Shown: piece after piece, positions 52,344 through 60,982 of the stretch
Layout: each line of letters opens with the position of its first letter
Numbering within the stretch: the first letter of the stretch is position 1
Source: Sphingobacteriales bacterium
GTDB lineage: Bacteria > Bacteroidota > Bacteroidia > Chitinophagales > Chitinophagaceae
NCBI GenBank assembly: GCA_016219985.1
Contig: JACRJO010000001.1
Coordinates: 94,079-158,078 of the forward strand
Direction: 5' to 3'
DNA length: 64,000 nucleotides
Position numbers and translations under genes: made by a program
The notes under the pieces: model-generated
What the model was told of the DNA's origin: nothing
The model's input: the letters and a program-made list of their open reading frames with translations, nothing else
Database searches by the model: none

Positions 52344-52367
52344 ACTACCGACTTCTAACTACCGACT
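52344..52367. repeat. ACTAACG-type heptamer repeat, degenerate
   Basis: CTACCGACT-TCTAA-CTACCGACT. It lies between the sigma and anti-sigma genes and is related to the tracts at 17478 and 26707. Confidence 0.45.
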
Positions 52368-52425
52368 GAAACCAGGAGATCTTCAGATACCAGCTATTGG
52401 GTAGCTTAAAAATGACAACAAAATA

Positions 52426-53529
52426 ATGTATATAACCCGCCATAATTACGAAACGTACTTTATCCTGTATATGGATAATGAACTGGACAGCGCCGGTCGC
52501 CGGATGGTGGAAGAATTCGTACAGCTTCACCCCGACCTGAAAGAAGAACTGGACCTCCTTTTACAATATAAATTAACCCCCGATACCAGTATTGTTTTTG
52601 CCGGCAAGGAAGAATTACTGAAAGGACAGGAAGCGTCCCCGGTCAATCTTTCCAATTACGAAGAATATCTCTTACTTTATACCGATAACGAGCTTACTGC
52701 CGGGCAAAAAGCCGCGGTGGATCATTTCGCCGCGGAAAACATGGCGGTTAAAAAAGAGCTCGACCTGCTCCTGTTTACCCGGCTGCAACCCGAAACAGTT
52801 TCTTTTCCCCATAAAGAAGCCCTTTACCGGAAAGAAGAAAAAGTCCGGTCCCTGCCCGTACGCTGGTGGAGAGCGGCCGCTGCGATCCTGATCCTGGGAG
52901 CTGGCCTCGCCACTGCCCTGCTGCTGAATAATAAACCGGCAACCGATACCGCTGCCACCGGAACACCCGGCCGGAAGGAGATCAGGAACCCGGCACCTGC
53001 AGAGAAAGAATCCGGGGTAGCTTCACTGAATGAGCATACCGGGACAGACAATACACTGAATACAGTACAACCCAAGACGGTTACAGCACCGGTCTATAAA
53101 CAAACGAATAGCCCCGTGGCCATAAAAGATAAAAATGCAATCCTTAGAAACAATTTGCCCGTACCGGTGCAAAACAATGAACCGGTGATTGCCACGAAAA
53201 ATGACAAGCCCAATAATAACCTGCCGCAGCCGGTCAGCAACCCGAATGTAAACGGCAATGCACCTAAAAATGAAACTGCATACAACCCCGCCCCGGATGA
53301 AAAAAATGATACTAAAACAGAATTGGTAAATACCGTTGTAACAAACCCCACTGTTTCCCCGTCTGACTTTACAGAAGCCTCCCTGAAAGAAGACGCTGGT
53401 GGAAAGAAAAATAAACTCCGCGGTTTCTTCCGGAAAGTAACCCGGACCTTTGAAAAAAGAACCCATATCAACCCGACCGACGATGATAACCGGTTGCTGG
53501 TGGGCGGGTTGGCCATCCGGTTGAAATAA
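52426..53529 (+). CDS. Probable anti-sigma factor with duplicated N-terminal module
   Basis: 367 residues. The cytoplasmic part is two copies of a 60-65 residue helical unit (about 6-66 and 76-136), each starting NYE-x-Y-x-LY-x-DNEL and ending near KEELL/KEALY, similar to the N-terminal part of Bacteroidota anti-sigma proteins but without a Cys/His zinc motif. One membrane helix follows (about 150-167; AAAAILILGAGLATALLL), then a long Asn/Pro/Thr-rich periplasmic stretch (170-340) and a basic end. Its position supports the sigma-binding role. Confidence 0.75.
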   Translation: MYITRHNYETYFILYMDNELDSAGRRMVEEFVQLHPDLKEELDLLLQYKLTPDTSIVFAGKEELLKGQEASPVNLSNYEEYLLLYTDNELTAGQKAAVDHFAAENMAVKKELDLLLFTRLQPETVSFPHKEALYRKEEKVRSLPVRWWRAAAAILILGAGLATALLLNNKPATDTAATGTPGRKEIRNPAPAEKESGVASLNEHTGTDNTLNTVQPKTVTAPVYKQTNSPVAIKDKNAILRNNLPVPVQNNEPVIATKNDKPNNNLPQPVSNPNVNGNAPKNETAYNPAPDEKNDTKTELVNTVVTNPTVSPSDFTEASLKEDAGGKKNKLRGFFRKVTRTFEKRTHINPTDDDNRLLVGGLAIRLK

Positions 53530-53591
53530 CCCTTTAGCAGCAGGCGGGTTCAGGCATCAATTAAATGAATAACTTTAAAACGATCCATAAA

Positions 53592-54419
53592 ATGAAAAGG
53601 ATTTTTACCCTGTGCATGGCTTTATGTACAACGCTTGGCAGTTTTGCCCAGGCAGATACCACGATCGCTCCCAAACCCGCCCCGCAAAATGATACCATCC
53701 GCATCGGCGGCCTGGTGATCATCCGCAAAGCCGGCAGCAAGGACAAAGAGATATTGCACGACAAGGAATACAGGATGCGGAACCGCCACGCAGAAAAGCC
53801 CGGGAACCTCAGCACCAACTGGTGGATCATGGACCTCGGTTTCTCTAACTATACCGACAATTCCAGTTACCCTAACGTACTCACAGCAGGTGTTAGTAAG
53901 GATGACCTGCAGGCCAGGGCCGGCAGGTCCCGGAACGTGAACCTCTGGTTCTTTATGCAAAAACTGAATATCACCAAACACGTGCTGAACCTGAAATACG
54001 GGCTGGGGCTGGAACTGAACAATTATCATTTTGAAAATGACAAGATCATTTTTACCAAAAATCCCACCCTGATCACCCAGGGCATCGATTCGAGGAAAAA
54101 AGTGAAATTAGCCGCCGATTACCTGACGGTTCCCATGATGCTGAACATCAATTTCACTCCCAACCGCAAGAGAGGGTTTGGCATCAGCGGGGGTGTCAGC
54201 GCCGGTTACCTGTATTCCGCCCGTTTTAAAACCAAGAATGACGGGGATGTGAAAAAAGTAAAAAGTGATTTCGATCTCGAACGCTTCAAACTGTCCTATA
54301 TCGGTGAACTGTCCCTGGGCCCGGTAAAATTGTATGGAAGTTATGCTACCAAAAACATGTGGCAGAAAGGACTGGACATGACCCCCTATACCCTCGGATT
54401 CCGTTTCAGCAACTGGTAA
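53592..54419 (+). CDS. Outer-membrane beta-barrel protein (PorT-like fold)
   Basis: 275 residues from MKRIFTLCMALC with a signal peptide ending near FAQA. An N-terminal segment containing IRIGGLVIIRK is followed by beta strands typical of an 8-strand-type barrel (NVNLWFFMQKLNITK, LKYGLGLELNNYHFEN, GFGISGGVSAGYLYSARF, LSYIGELSLGPVKLYGSY) and a final aromatic strand (TLGFRFSNW). It is the likely output or sensor arm of the sigma/anti-sigma unit. Confidence 0.8.
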   Translation: MKRIFTLCMALCTTLGSFAQADTTIAPKPAPQNDTIRIGGLVIIRKAGSKDKEILHDKEYRMRNRHAEKPGNLSTNWWIMDLGFSNYTDNSSYPNVLTAGVSKDDLQARAGRSRNVNLWFFMQKLNITKHVLNLKYGLGLELNNYHFENDKIIFTKNPTLITQGIDSRKKVKLAADYLTVPMMLNINFTPNRKRGFGISGGVSAGYLYSARFKTKNDGDVKKVKSDFDLERFKLSYIGELSLGPVKLYGSYATKNMWQKGLDMTPYTLGFRFSNW

Positions 54420-54437
54420 TATTTTTTTATCCACAGG

Positions 54438-54467
54438 AGCCGGCCCGGTAAAGGCCGGCTTTTTTTT
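54438..54467 (+). terminator. Intrinsic terminator of the sigma/anti-sigma/barrel unit
   Basis: AGCCGGCC and GGCCGGCT around a 7-nt loop, running into eight T. Confidence 0.88.
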
Positions 54468-54687
54468 ATCGATTAGAAAGAATACCCGGAAAATTTCCCC
54501 GTAAGTTCTCTAAACAGCCTGTTAAAACATGGTTGCCGGCCCCTCATCCGTCCCCTGCTTATAAAATAAAAAAATGTGGCATTGCGTTTGAGTGATTGGA
54601 CGGACCACCGGAACAGCATTCAGCCATGAGATCAAGCGGCTCCACCCCGCAGCAGGTTACTGGCCTTACAAAAAAAAGCAAATAGAA

Positions 54688-55245
54688 ATGAAAAGTGCGG
54701 TTATTTTAGCTTCTGTTTTCCTGGGGAGTTGCCTGACGGCTACCAAATCAACCAATATTTCGCGGAGTGCCGGTCATAAACGGTCCGTATCCGCAGGACC
54801 GGTGGGGCGCATCTCTGTCACGATCGATAAATCCGATTATGAACTCAGTGTTTTTGACGAGGATGGCTGGTATGCCACCTACCCGGTTGTATTCGGGAAT
54901 AACAGCCTGGCCGATAAAAAAATGGAAGGGGACAAGAATACACCGGAAGGAACTTTCCGGATCACCAGTAAAAGAGTGCATGAAAAATGGTGCCGTTTCC
55001 TGGCCCTTGATTATCCCAACCGGGAAAGCGTGGAAAAATTCAAGCAACGAAAACAGCGGGGCGAAATCCCGGCCAATGCCCGTATCGGCGGCGGCATTGG
55101 CATACATGGCACCTGGCCGCACGAAGATTTTGTGATTGACCGCTATAAAAACTGGACCCTCGGCTGTATCTCTATGAAAAATGATGACGTGAAAGAGTTT
55201 TACCAGTATGCAGGGCCGGGTACCGTCGTCACGATCCGCAAATAA
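54688..55245 (+). CDS. L,D-transpeptidase (YkuD) lipoprotein
   Basis: 185 residues from MKSAVILASVFLGSC with a lipobox (LGSC); the upstream frame is discarded. The YkuD domain has KNTPEGTFRITSK, GIGIHGTWP (catalytic His) and NWTLGCISMKNDDV (catalytic Cys). It would form 3-3 peptidoglycan cross-links or attach proteins. It is convergent with the alpha/beta hydrolase gene, one base apart. Confidence 0.9.
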   Translation: MKSAVILASVFLGSCLTATKSTNISRSAGHKRSVSAGPVGRISVTIDKSDYELSVFDEDGWYATYPVVFGNNSLADKKMEGDKNTPEGTFRITSKRVHEKWCRFLALDYPNRESVEKFKQRKQRGEIPANARIGGGIGIHGTWPHEDFVIDRYKNWTLGCISMKNDDVKEFYQYAGPGTVVTIRK

Positions 55246-55246
55246 C

Positions 55247-56227
55247 CTATTTCCTCTTCTTCTCCAGGAAATCACCCACTACCTGCACCCACCGGTCGGG
55301 GTCATTGAGCAGGAGGGATTCATGATCTGCATTTGGATACCCTGCCAGCGCTTTATCCGTTGAGGCAATGGCATGGTAGATCTCATCAATTTCGCTTTTC
55401 AGCACATAGCTGTCTTTTTCCCCGTATTGTACAAGGACCGGGCAGGATATCTTTTTAGCATACCGCACCGTTGAATGACCGTAACCATTGAAGCCCCGTT
55501 CCAGGCCGATCCAGCCGGTAACCAGGAAGGCAAAAGGCTGTTGCGGAAAGCCCAGCACCCGGGCCCTTGCTTTCAGGTGCGACTGCAGGGAACTGAAAGG
55601 CATTTCCAGTATGATTCCCGAAGGGTCGAGGGAATAATCACCAACAGCCCTGGTCAGCACCACCGCTCCCATCGAAACACCCCAAAGGAAAATATTTTTT
55701 TCGCCCCTGCCTTTTACATAATCGCAGGCCAGTTTCACTTCTTCTTCTTCCCTCATTCCCATCGTGGTCACCAGGCCACCGCTATTGCCATGCGCCCGGA
55801 AATCCACCAGCATAACGGCATAACCCTGTCTCCGGAATTCCGCCGCTTCATGAACCAGGTAACTCTTATTTGCGCTGATTCCATGAAACAGGATAACCGT
55901 TCCCTTTGCCAGGGAATCGGGTTTGGCATACCAGGCATCAATGAGGATCCCCGTTTCGGTTTTCAGTTGTACCGTGTCATACGCAAAATCGGGCAGCCCG
56001 GTAATAACTGATTTGGGAAAGCGGGGCCCTGTAAATAATTTCCAGGTCTTCCGGAGTATATTTCCTGAAGCATGATTTACCCGTAAGGAAGGATCATCGT
56101 AAAAATGCGTGAGCCGGTATGCATAAAGGGAAGCGCTGATATTGATCAGCACAAACTGGAACAGGAGCACCCAAAGGATCCAGCGTATCAGTGAAGGCAA
56201 TCGGCGACTGGTTTTTTTTTCTTCCAT
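55247..56227 (-). CDS. Membrane-anchored alpha/beta hydrolase
   Basis: 326 residues with one N-terminal membrane helix (about 14-35). The alpha/beta hydrolase core has the oxyanion-region LFHGISANK, DFRAHGNSGG, nucleophile elbow GVSMG, acid in YGEKDS and His in NADHES, close to the YqkD/FrsA-like serine hydrolases. The substrate is unknown. Confidence 0.85.
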   Translation of the reverse strand: MEEKKTSRRLPSLIRWILWVLLFQFVLINISASLYAYRLTHFYDDPSLRVNHASGNILRKTWKLFTGPRFPKSVITGLPDFAYDTVQLKTETGILIDAWYAKPDSLAKGTVILFHGISANKSYLVHEAAEFRRQGYAVMLVDFRAHGNSGGLVTTMGMREEEEVKLACDYVKGRGEKNIFLWGVSMGAVVLTRAVGDYSLDPSGIILEMPFSSLQSHLKARARVLGFPQQPFAFLVTGWIGLERGFNGYGHSTVRYAKKISCPVLVQYGEKDSYVLKSEIDEIYHAIASTDKALAGYPNADHESLLLNDPDRWVQVVGDFLEKKRK

Positions 56228-56340
56228 AAGATATTACTTCCGGCAGTGGTTATCCGCCAAAAATAATTTTTAGCCGCCACAGATGCTATTATTTGCTCCT
56301 TTTTTTGATACCTGCTGATAAATCAGCGAAAAAATACCCG

Positions 56341-58266
56341 TCAGAGTTTCCCCCGCCTGATCTCCTCCACCACGCCCGGGTCCAGTAAGGTGGTGGTATC
56401 CCCGAGATTATCCAACTCCCCTTCCGCTATCTTGCGCAGGATCCGGCGCATGATCTTACCACTACGTGTTTTCGGCAAACCGGGGACAAACTGGATCTTA
56501 TCCGGTTTGGCGATCGGGCCGATCACGCGGGTAACCGTTTGCAGGATATCCTGTCGGGTCAGGTTTTCATCCCCGTGTACATGATCATAGATGACATAGG
56601 CATAGACTCCCTGCCCTTTAATATCATGCGGGTAGCCAACCACCGCGCTTTCCACCACGCCGGCGTGCATATTGATGGCATTTTCCACTTCCGCGGTACC
56701 GAGGCGGTGACCGCTTACATTCAGTACATCGTCCACCCGGCCCGTGATGCGGTACCGGCCCTGTTCATCCCGGGAAGCGCCGTCACCGGTGAAATATAAA
56801 TCGGGGTAGGCGGAAAAATAATTGATCCGGCAGCGTTCATGATCGCCATAGGTCGTTCTTATAATCGCCGGCCAGGGACGACGGATGCAGAGATTACCAC
56901 TCACATTATTCCCTTCGATCTCTTTGCCATTCTCATCCACCAGGATAGGCTCCACGCCTGGTAAGGGCAGCGTGGCATAGGTGGGTTTGGCAGCCGTTAC
57001 ACCAGCCATATTGGAGATCAGGATTCCCCCGGTTTCCGTCTGCCACCAGGTATCCACGATCGGGCATTTTTTCTTCCCGATATTTTCATCATACCAATGC
57101 CAGGCTTCCTGGTTGATCGGTTCACCCACCGTACCCAGTACTTTCAGGCTGTCCAGTTTATGCCCGTGTACGGGGCCAAGGCCAAAGCCCATCAGGGAAC
57201 GGATGGCAGTGGGCGCTGTGTAGAGAATATTTACTTTGTATTTATCAATAATATCCCAGAACCGGCCGGCATCGGGCCAGGTGGGGATTCCTTCAAACAT
57301 CATGGTAGTGGCCCCCGCACTCAATGGCCCGTATAAGATATAACTGTGCCCGGTGATCCAGCCGATATCCGCCGTACAGAAATGAATATCGCCGGGTTCG
57401 TACTGGAACACATTGACGAAAGAATAAGCGGTGTAGACCATATAACCCGCGCAACTGTGCACCACGCCTTTGGGTTTACCGGTAGAACCGGATGTATATA
57501 AAATGAACAGGGGATCTTCCGCATCCATTTCTTCGGCCGGGAAACTCACTTTTCCCTCGCGCTCTACCTGCTGTTCGGCATGTTCCATTTCATCTTCCCA
57601 CCACACATCTCTTCCCTTGATCATGGAAACCGGGGTGCGGGTGCGGGTATATACAATGACTTTCTTTACCGTCCGGTTGCCGATCAGCGCATCATCAATC
57701 ACGCTTTTCAGGGGAATATCTTTATTACCGCGGTAAGCGCCATCGCAGGTAACAATGTATTCCGCACTGGCATCATACAGCCGGTCGGCAATGCTCTGGG
57801 CAGAGAATCCGCCGAAGATAACACTGTGGATCGCGCCGATCCGGGCACAACCCAGTACAGCATAAGCCAGTTCCGGAACCATGCCCATATAAATACAGAC
57901 CCGGTCTCCTTTTTTAACGCCATTGTTTTTTAATACCTGGGCAAACTGGCAAACCCGCTTGTGCAGCCGGTTATACGTAACCACCCGGGTTCTTTCCTCG
58001 GGGTTATTCGGTTCCCAGATGATGGCGGGCTTGTCGCCCATTGTATGCAGGTGCCGGTCAATACAATTCTCTGTAATATTCAGTTTAGCCCCCTTGAACC
58101 ATTCCACCCGGGGCTCTGTGAAATTCCAGTCGAGGACCTTGTCCCATTTTTTTCGCCAGGTAAAATGAGAAGCAATGGCATCCCAGAATCCTTCGGGATC
58201 TTCCACACTTTTTTTATACGCGGCCTCGTATTGCTCGGGTGATTTTATCTGGTAGGGATATGACAT
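56341..58266 (-). CDS. acs: Acetyl-CoA synthetase
   Basis: 641 residues, the usual family length. YTSGSTGKPKGVVHS (P-loop), DTWWQTETG, YFTGDGA and the C-terminal KTRSGKIMRRILRK with the adenylating lysine are all present. It activates acetate to acetyl-CoA. It is divergent from an MHS-type transporter across 127 bases, so acetate or another short organic acid is a plausible transporter substrate. Confidence 0.95.
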   Translation of the reverse strand: MSYPYQIKSPEQYEAAYKKSVEDPEGFWDAIASHFTWRKKWDKVLDWNFTEPRVEWFKGAKLNITENCIDRHLHTMGDKPAIIWEPNNPEERTRVVTYNRLHKRVCQFAQVLKNNGVKKGDRVCIYMGMVPELAYAVLGCARIGAIHSVIFGGFSAQSIADRLYDASAEYIVTCDGAYRGNKDIPLKSVIDDALIGNRTVKKVIVYTRTRTPVSMIKGRDVWWEDEMEHAEQQVEREGKVSFPAEEMDAEDPLFILYTSGSTGKPKGVVHSCAGYMVYTAYSFVNVFQYEPGDIHFCTADIGWITGHSYILYGPLSAGATTMMFEGIPTWPDAGRFWDIIDKYKVNILYTAPTAIRSLMGFGLGPVHGHKLDSLKVLGTVGEPINQEAWHWYDENIGKKKCPIVDTWWQTETGGILISNMAGVTAAKPTYATLPLPGVEPILVDENGKEIEGNNVSGNLCIRRPWPAIIRTTYGDHERCRINYFSAYPDLYFTGDGASRDEQGRYRITGRVDDVLNVSGHRLGTAEVENAINMHAGVVESAVVGYPHDIKGQGVYAYVIYDHVHGDENLTRQDILQTVTRVIGPIAKPDKIQFVPGLPKTRSGKIMRRILRKIAEGELDNLGDTTTLLDPGVVEEIRRGKL

Positions 58267-58393
58267 GGCAGCAACTGTTTACGTGATTAGCTAAGGAGCT
58301 ATAAATTTACGACATGACCGGCAAACCCTGCCCAAACAGCGGTCCCGTCCCCGGTTATTTTTTTTATTTTTTATTAATGGCTATATTAACCGG

Positions 58394-59980
58394 ATGAAAC
58401 CATCAACGATCCGGAGTGTCATAACGGCGTCTTCTGTAGGGACCATGATAGAATGGTACGACTTCTACATTTTCGGGATGTTGGCCAAAACCATTTCCAC
58501 CCAATTCTTCCCGGAAGGAAATGCCACGGCGGCCCTGCTGAGCACACTTGCTATTTTCGCTGCCGGGTTTATCGTCCGTCCCTTTGGCGCCCTGGTTTTT
58601 GGCCGTTTGGGTGACCTGATCGGCCGAAAATATACCTTCCTGCTGACCCTGGTATTAATGGGCGGTTCCACTTTTTTGATCGGGCTGGTCCCGGGATATA
58701 AAACCATCGGCATCGCGGCACCCTTGCTGGTATTGCTGCTCCGGCTGATACAAGGCCTGGCTCTGGGCGGCGAATATGGCGGCGCCGCTACGTATGTGGC
58801 AGAACATTCCCCGGCACATAAAAGGGGATTTTATACCAGCTGGATCCAGACCACGGCAACACTCGGGCTTTTTGTAGCCCTGGGCGTCATAATGCTCGTG
58901 AAACTGAATATGCCGGATGCCTCCTTCAATGCCGAATGGGGCGGCTGGCGTTATCCCTTCTGGATTTCCGTACTGCTGGTGGCCATTTCTGTTTATATCC
59001 GGCTGAAAATGTCCGAGTCTCCTTTATTTTCCAAATTAAAGGATGAAGGCAAAACCTCGGTTAACCCGTTAAAAGAAAGCTTCCGGCATAAAGCCAATTT
59101 CAAAATGGTGCTGATGGCCCTGTTTGGCGCGGTGATGGGACAGGGTGTTATCTGGTACACGGGCCAGTTTTATGCGCAAAGCTTCCTGGAAAATTCCTGT
59201 AAGATCGGGTTCGAGCAAAGCCGGACCATTATGCTGTGGGCCATCCTCTTCGCCACCCCCTTCTTTGTATTCTGGGGCTGGCTGAGCGACCGGACCGGAA
59301 GAAAGTGGATCATGATGGCAGGGATGCTGCTCGCGATACTCACCTACCGGCCCATCTTCAATACATTCCTGGATGACACAGCGATCAGCGGTCATACAAT
59401 TGAAATGCCCGGCGGCAGCAGCCGCATCATTAAATCAGATACTCTTTTTACTAAAACAGATGGCATAAAGATCCTGCAACAGCGTGTAACGAGCGGCAGC
59501 AGTAACAATATCCTGTTTAAACAAAAAAGCACGGACACCCTGGTTATGGCTGAAGGCAGTATCCTTTACCCGCCCCTATCTGCAGCCGGAATAACTGATT
59601 TTAGCAAGATCCCGTTTATGCTGAAAAAAGATGCCAGGCCCGTTATTTCAGAAAAAACGGTCCCGGCATCCACTTATTGGAAATTCGTGGGGCTTGTTTT
59701 CTTATTAATATTATATGTCACCATGGTCTATGGCCCCATCGCCGCCTTCCTGGTGGAGATCTTCCCGACCCGGATCCGCTACACTTCCATGAGCCTGCCC
59801 TATCATATCGGCAACGGGGTGTTTGGCGGACTGGTTCCCTTTATCGGCTTATTGCTGACCACCACGTTCCCGGCAGACCCGTTGGTCGGACTTTGGTACC
59901 CGATCGGGATCGCCGCCCTTTGTTTTATAATCGGCAGTATTTACCTGACCAATAAAATTGATGAAAACGTAGACGACTAA
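58394..59980 (+). CDS. MFS transporter, metabolite:H+ symporter (MHS) type, with inserted domain
   Basis: 528 residues. MIEWYDFYIFG, RPFGALVFGRLGDLIGRKYT, RLIQGLALGGEYGGAATYVAEH and WGWLSDRTGRKW are MHS-family signatures (as in ProP and ShiA). About 12 helices, but the family is usually near 430-450 residues; here a polar stretch of about 90-100 residues (about 325-430) is inserted between helices in the C-terminal half. The substrate is unknown; acs next door suggests a carboxylate. Confidence 0.85.
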   Translation: MKPSTIRSVITASSVGTMIEWYDFYIFGMLAKTISTQFFPEGNATAALLSTLAIFAAGFIVRPFGALVFGRLGDLIGRKYTFLLTLVLMGGSTFLIGLVPGYKTIGIAAPLLVLLLRLIQGLALGGEYGGAATYVAEHSPAHKRGFYTSWIQTTATLGLFVALGVIMLVKLNMPDASFNAEWGGWRYPFWISVLLVAISVYIRLKMSESPLFSKLKDEGKTSVNPLKESFRHKANFKMVLMALFGAVMGQGVIWYTGQFYAQSFLENSCKIGFEQSRTIMLWAILFATPFFVFWGWLSDRTGRKWIMMAGMLLAILTYRPIFNTFLDDTAISGHTIEMPGGSSRIIKSDTLFTKTDGIKILQQRVTSGSSNNILFKQKSTDTLVMAEGSILYPPLSAAGITDFSKIPFMLKKDARPVISEKTVPASTYWKFVGLVFLLILYVTMVYGPIAAFLVEIFPTRIRYTSMSLPYHIGNGVFGGLVPFIGLLLTTTFPADPLVGLWYPIGIAALCFIIGSIYLTNKIDENVDD

Positions 59981-59990
59981 ACTGGTTCAT

Positions 59991-60239
59991 ATGAATAAAA
60001 TAAAAAGAGCATTGGGTATCCTGTGGTTCCTGCTGGCGCCGGCAGTGATTTATTTCCTGGTGGACCGGGCCATCGTACATATTGACCCGGCCGGTAAAAA
60101 GGATATTAATAACCCGGTGATCTGGATCATCATCATTGGTATATTCACGCCCATTGCCGTGGGACTGATGATCTTTGGCTGGTTTGCCATTAAAGGGGAA
60201 TACGATCACCTGCCCGAATCCTCGGAGGAACTGAACTGA
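59991..60239 (+). CDS. Small two-helix membrane protein (DUF6814-like)
   Basis: 82 residues with two hydrophobic helices (about 8-26, 43-65) separated by a charged loop. It begins 10 bases after the MHS transporter, so probably a co-expressed accessory subunit. DUF6814 is my best recollection for this pattern. Confidence 0.65.
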   Translation: MNKIKRALGILWFLLAPAVIYFLVDRAIVHIDPAGKKDINNPVIWIIIIGIFTPIAVGLMIFGWFAIKGEYDHLPESSEELN

Positions 60240-60281
60240 CCAATAGTTACACAATAATAGTTGACCCGGTCCACCGGAATT

Positions 60282-60971
60282 TTAATGCCGCAGTTCCTTT
60301 ACACTGAACCCGGGATTCCGTTCATCCTTTATAAATTCAGCATCCGTATAAAAGTCCACTTTACCGGTATCGATATTGTACATAGCGCCCAGCACCCCGA
60401 TCTCTCCCGATTCCACCATTTGCTCAATGATATAACTCCGTTCAATAATATTCCTCACGGAACGGCGCACGTTGATGGAAGCCACATTTTCCACAAAAAC
60501 CGGGTTGCCGGAATGCCGTTGTTCTGCCTCCAGGGTTTCCTTTTCTTCGTACACGGCGGGTTGCAGTTTGGATAACAACTCGGTCAGGTTGCCCATTTCC
60601 ACATGATCACATGCCCCTTTCACCGCGCCGCACTTGGTATGTCCCAGCACCACGATCAGTTTGGAGCCGGCGATCTTACAGGCAAATTCCATACTGCCCA
60701 GGATATCGGTGTTCACAATATTGCCGGCGATCCGCACGGAGAAAATATCGCCCAGTCCCTGGTCAAATATCAGTTCAGCCGATGTCCGGCTGTCAATACA
60801 ACTCAGGATTGTGGCCACGGGCCATTGGCCGTCGCGGGTGGCATTTACCTGGCCGAGCAGGTCCCGCTGCGCTTTCAGGTTGCCGATAAATCGGTTATTT
60901 CCTTCTTTCAGTATTTCCAGCACCATCCGGGGTGTCAGGCTCGATTGTGTTTCTTTGGTATGTACTCTCAT
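60282..60971 (-). CDS. Beta-class carbonic anhydrase
   Basis: 229 residues. Zinc ligands are in SCIDSRTSAELIF (C-x-D-x-R) and LGHTKCGAVKGA (H-x2-C). It equilibrates CO2 and bicarbonate. It starts 11 bases after the SulP transporter stop, consistent with one transcript and delivery of bicarbonate. Confidence 0.93.
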   Translation of the reverse strand: MRVHTKETQSSLTPRMVLEILKEGNNRFIGNLKAQRDLLGQVNATRDGQWPVATILSCIDSRTSAELIFDQGLGDIFSVRIAGNIVNTDILGSMEFACKIAGSKLIVVLGHTKCGAVKGACDHVEMGNLTELLSKLQPAVYEEKETLEAEQRHSGNPVFVENVASINVRRSVRNIIERSYIIEQMVESGEIGVLGAMYNIDTGKVDFYTDAEFIKDERNPGFSVKELRH

Positions 60972-60982
60972 GATTGGTTATT

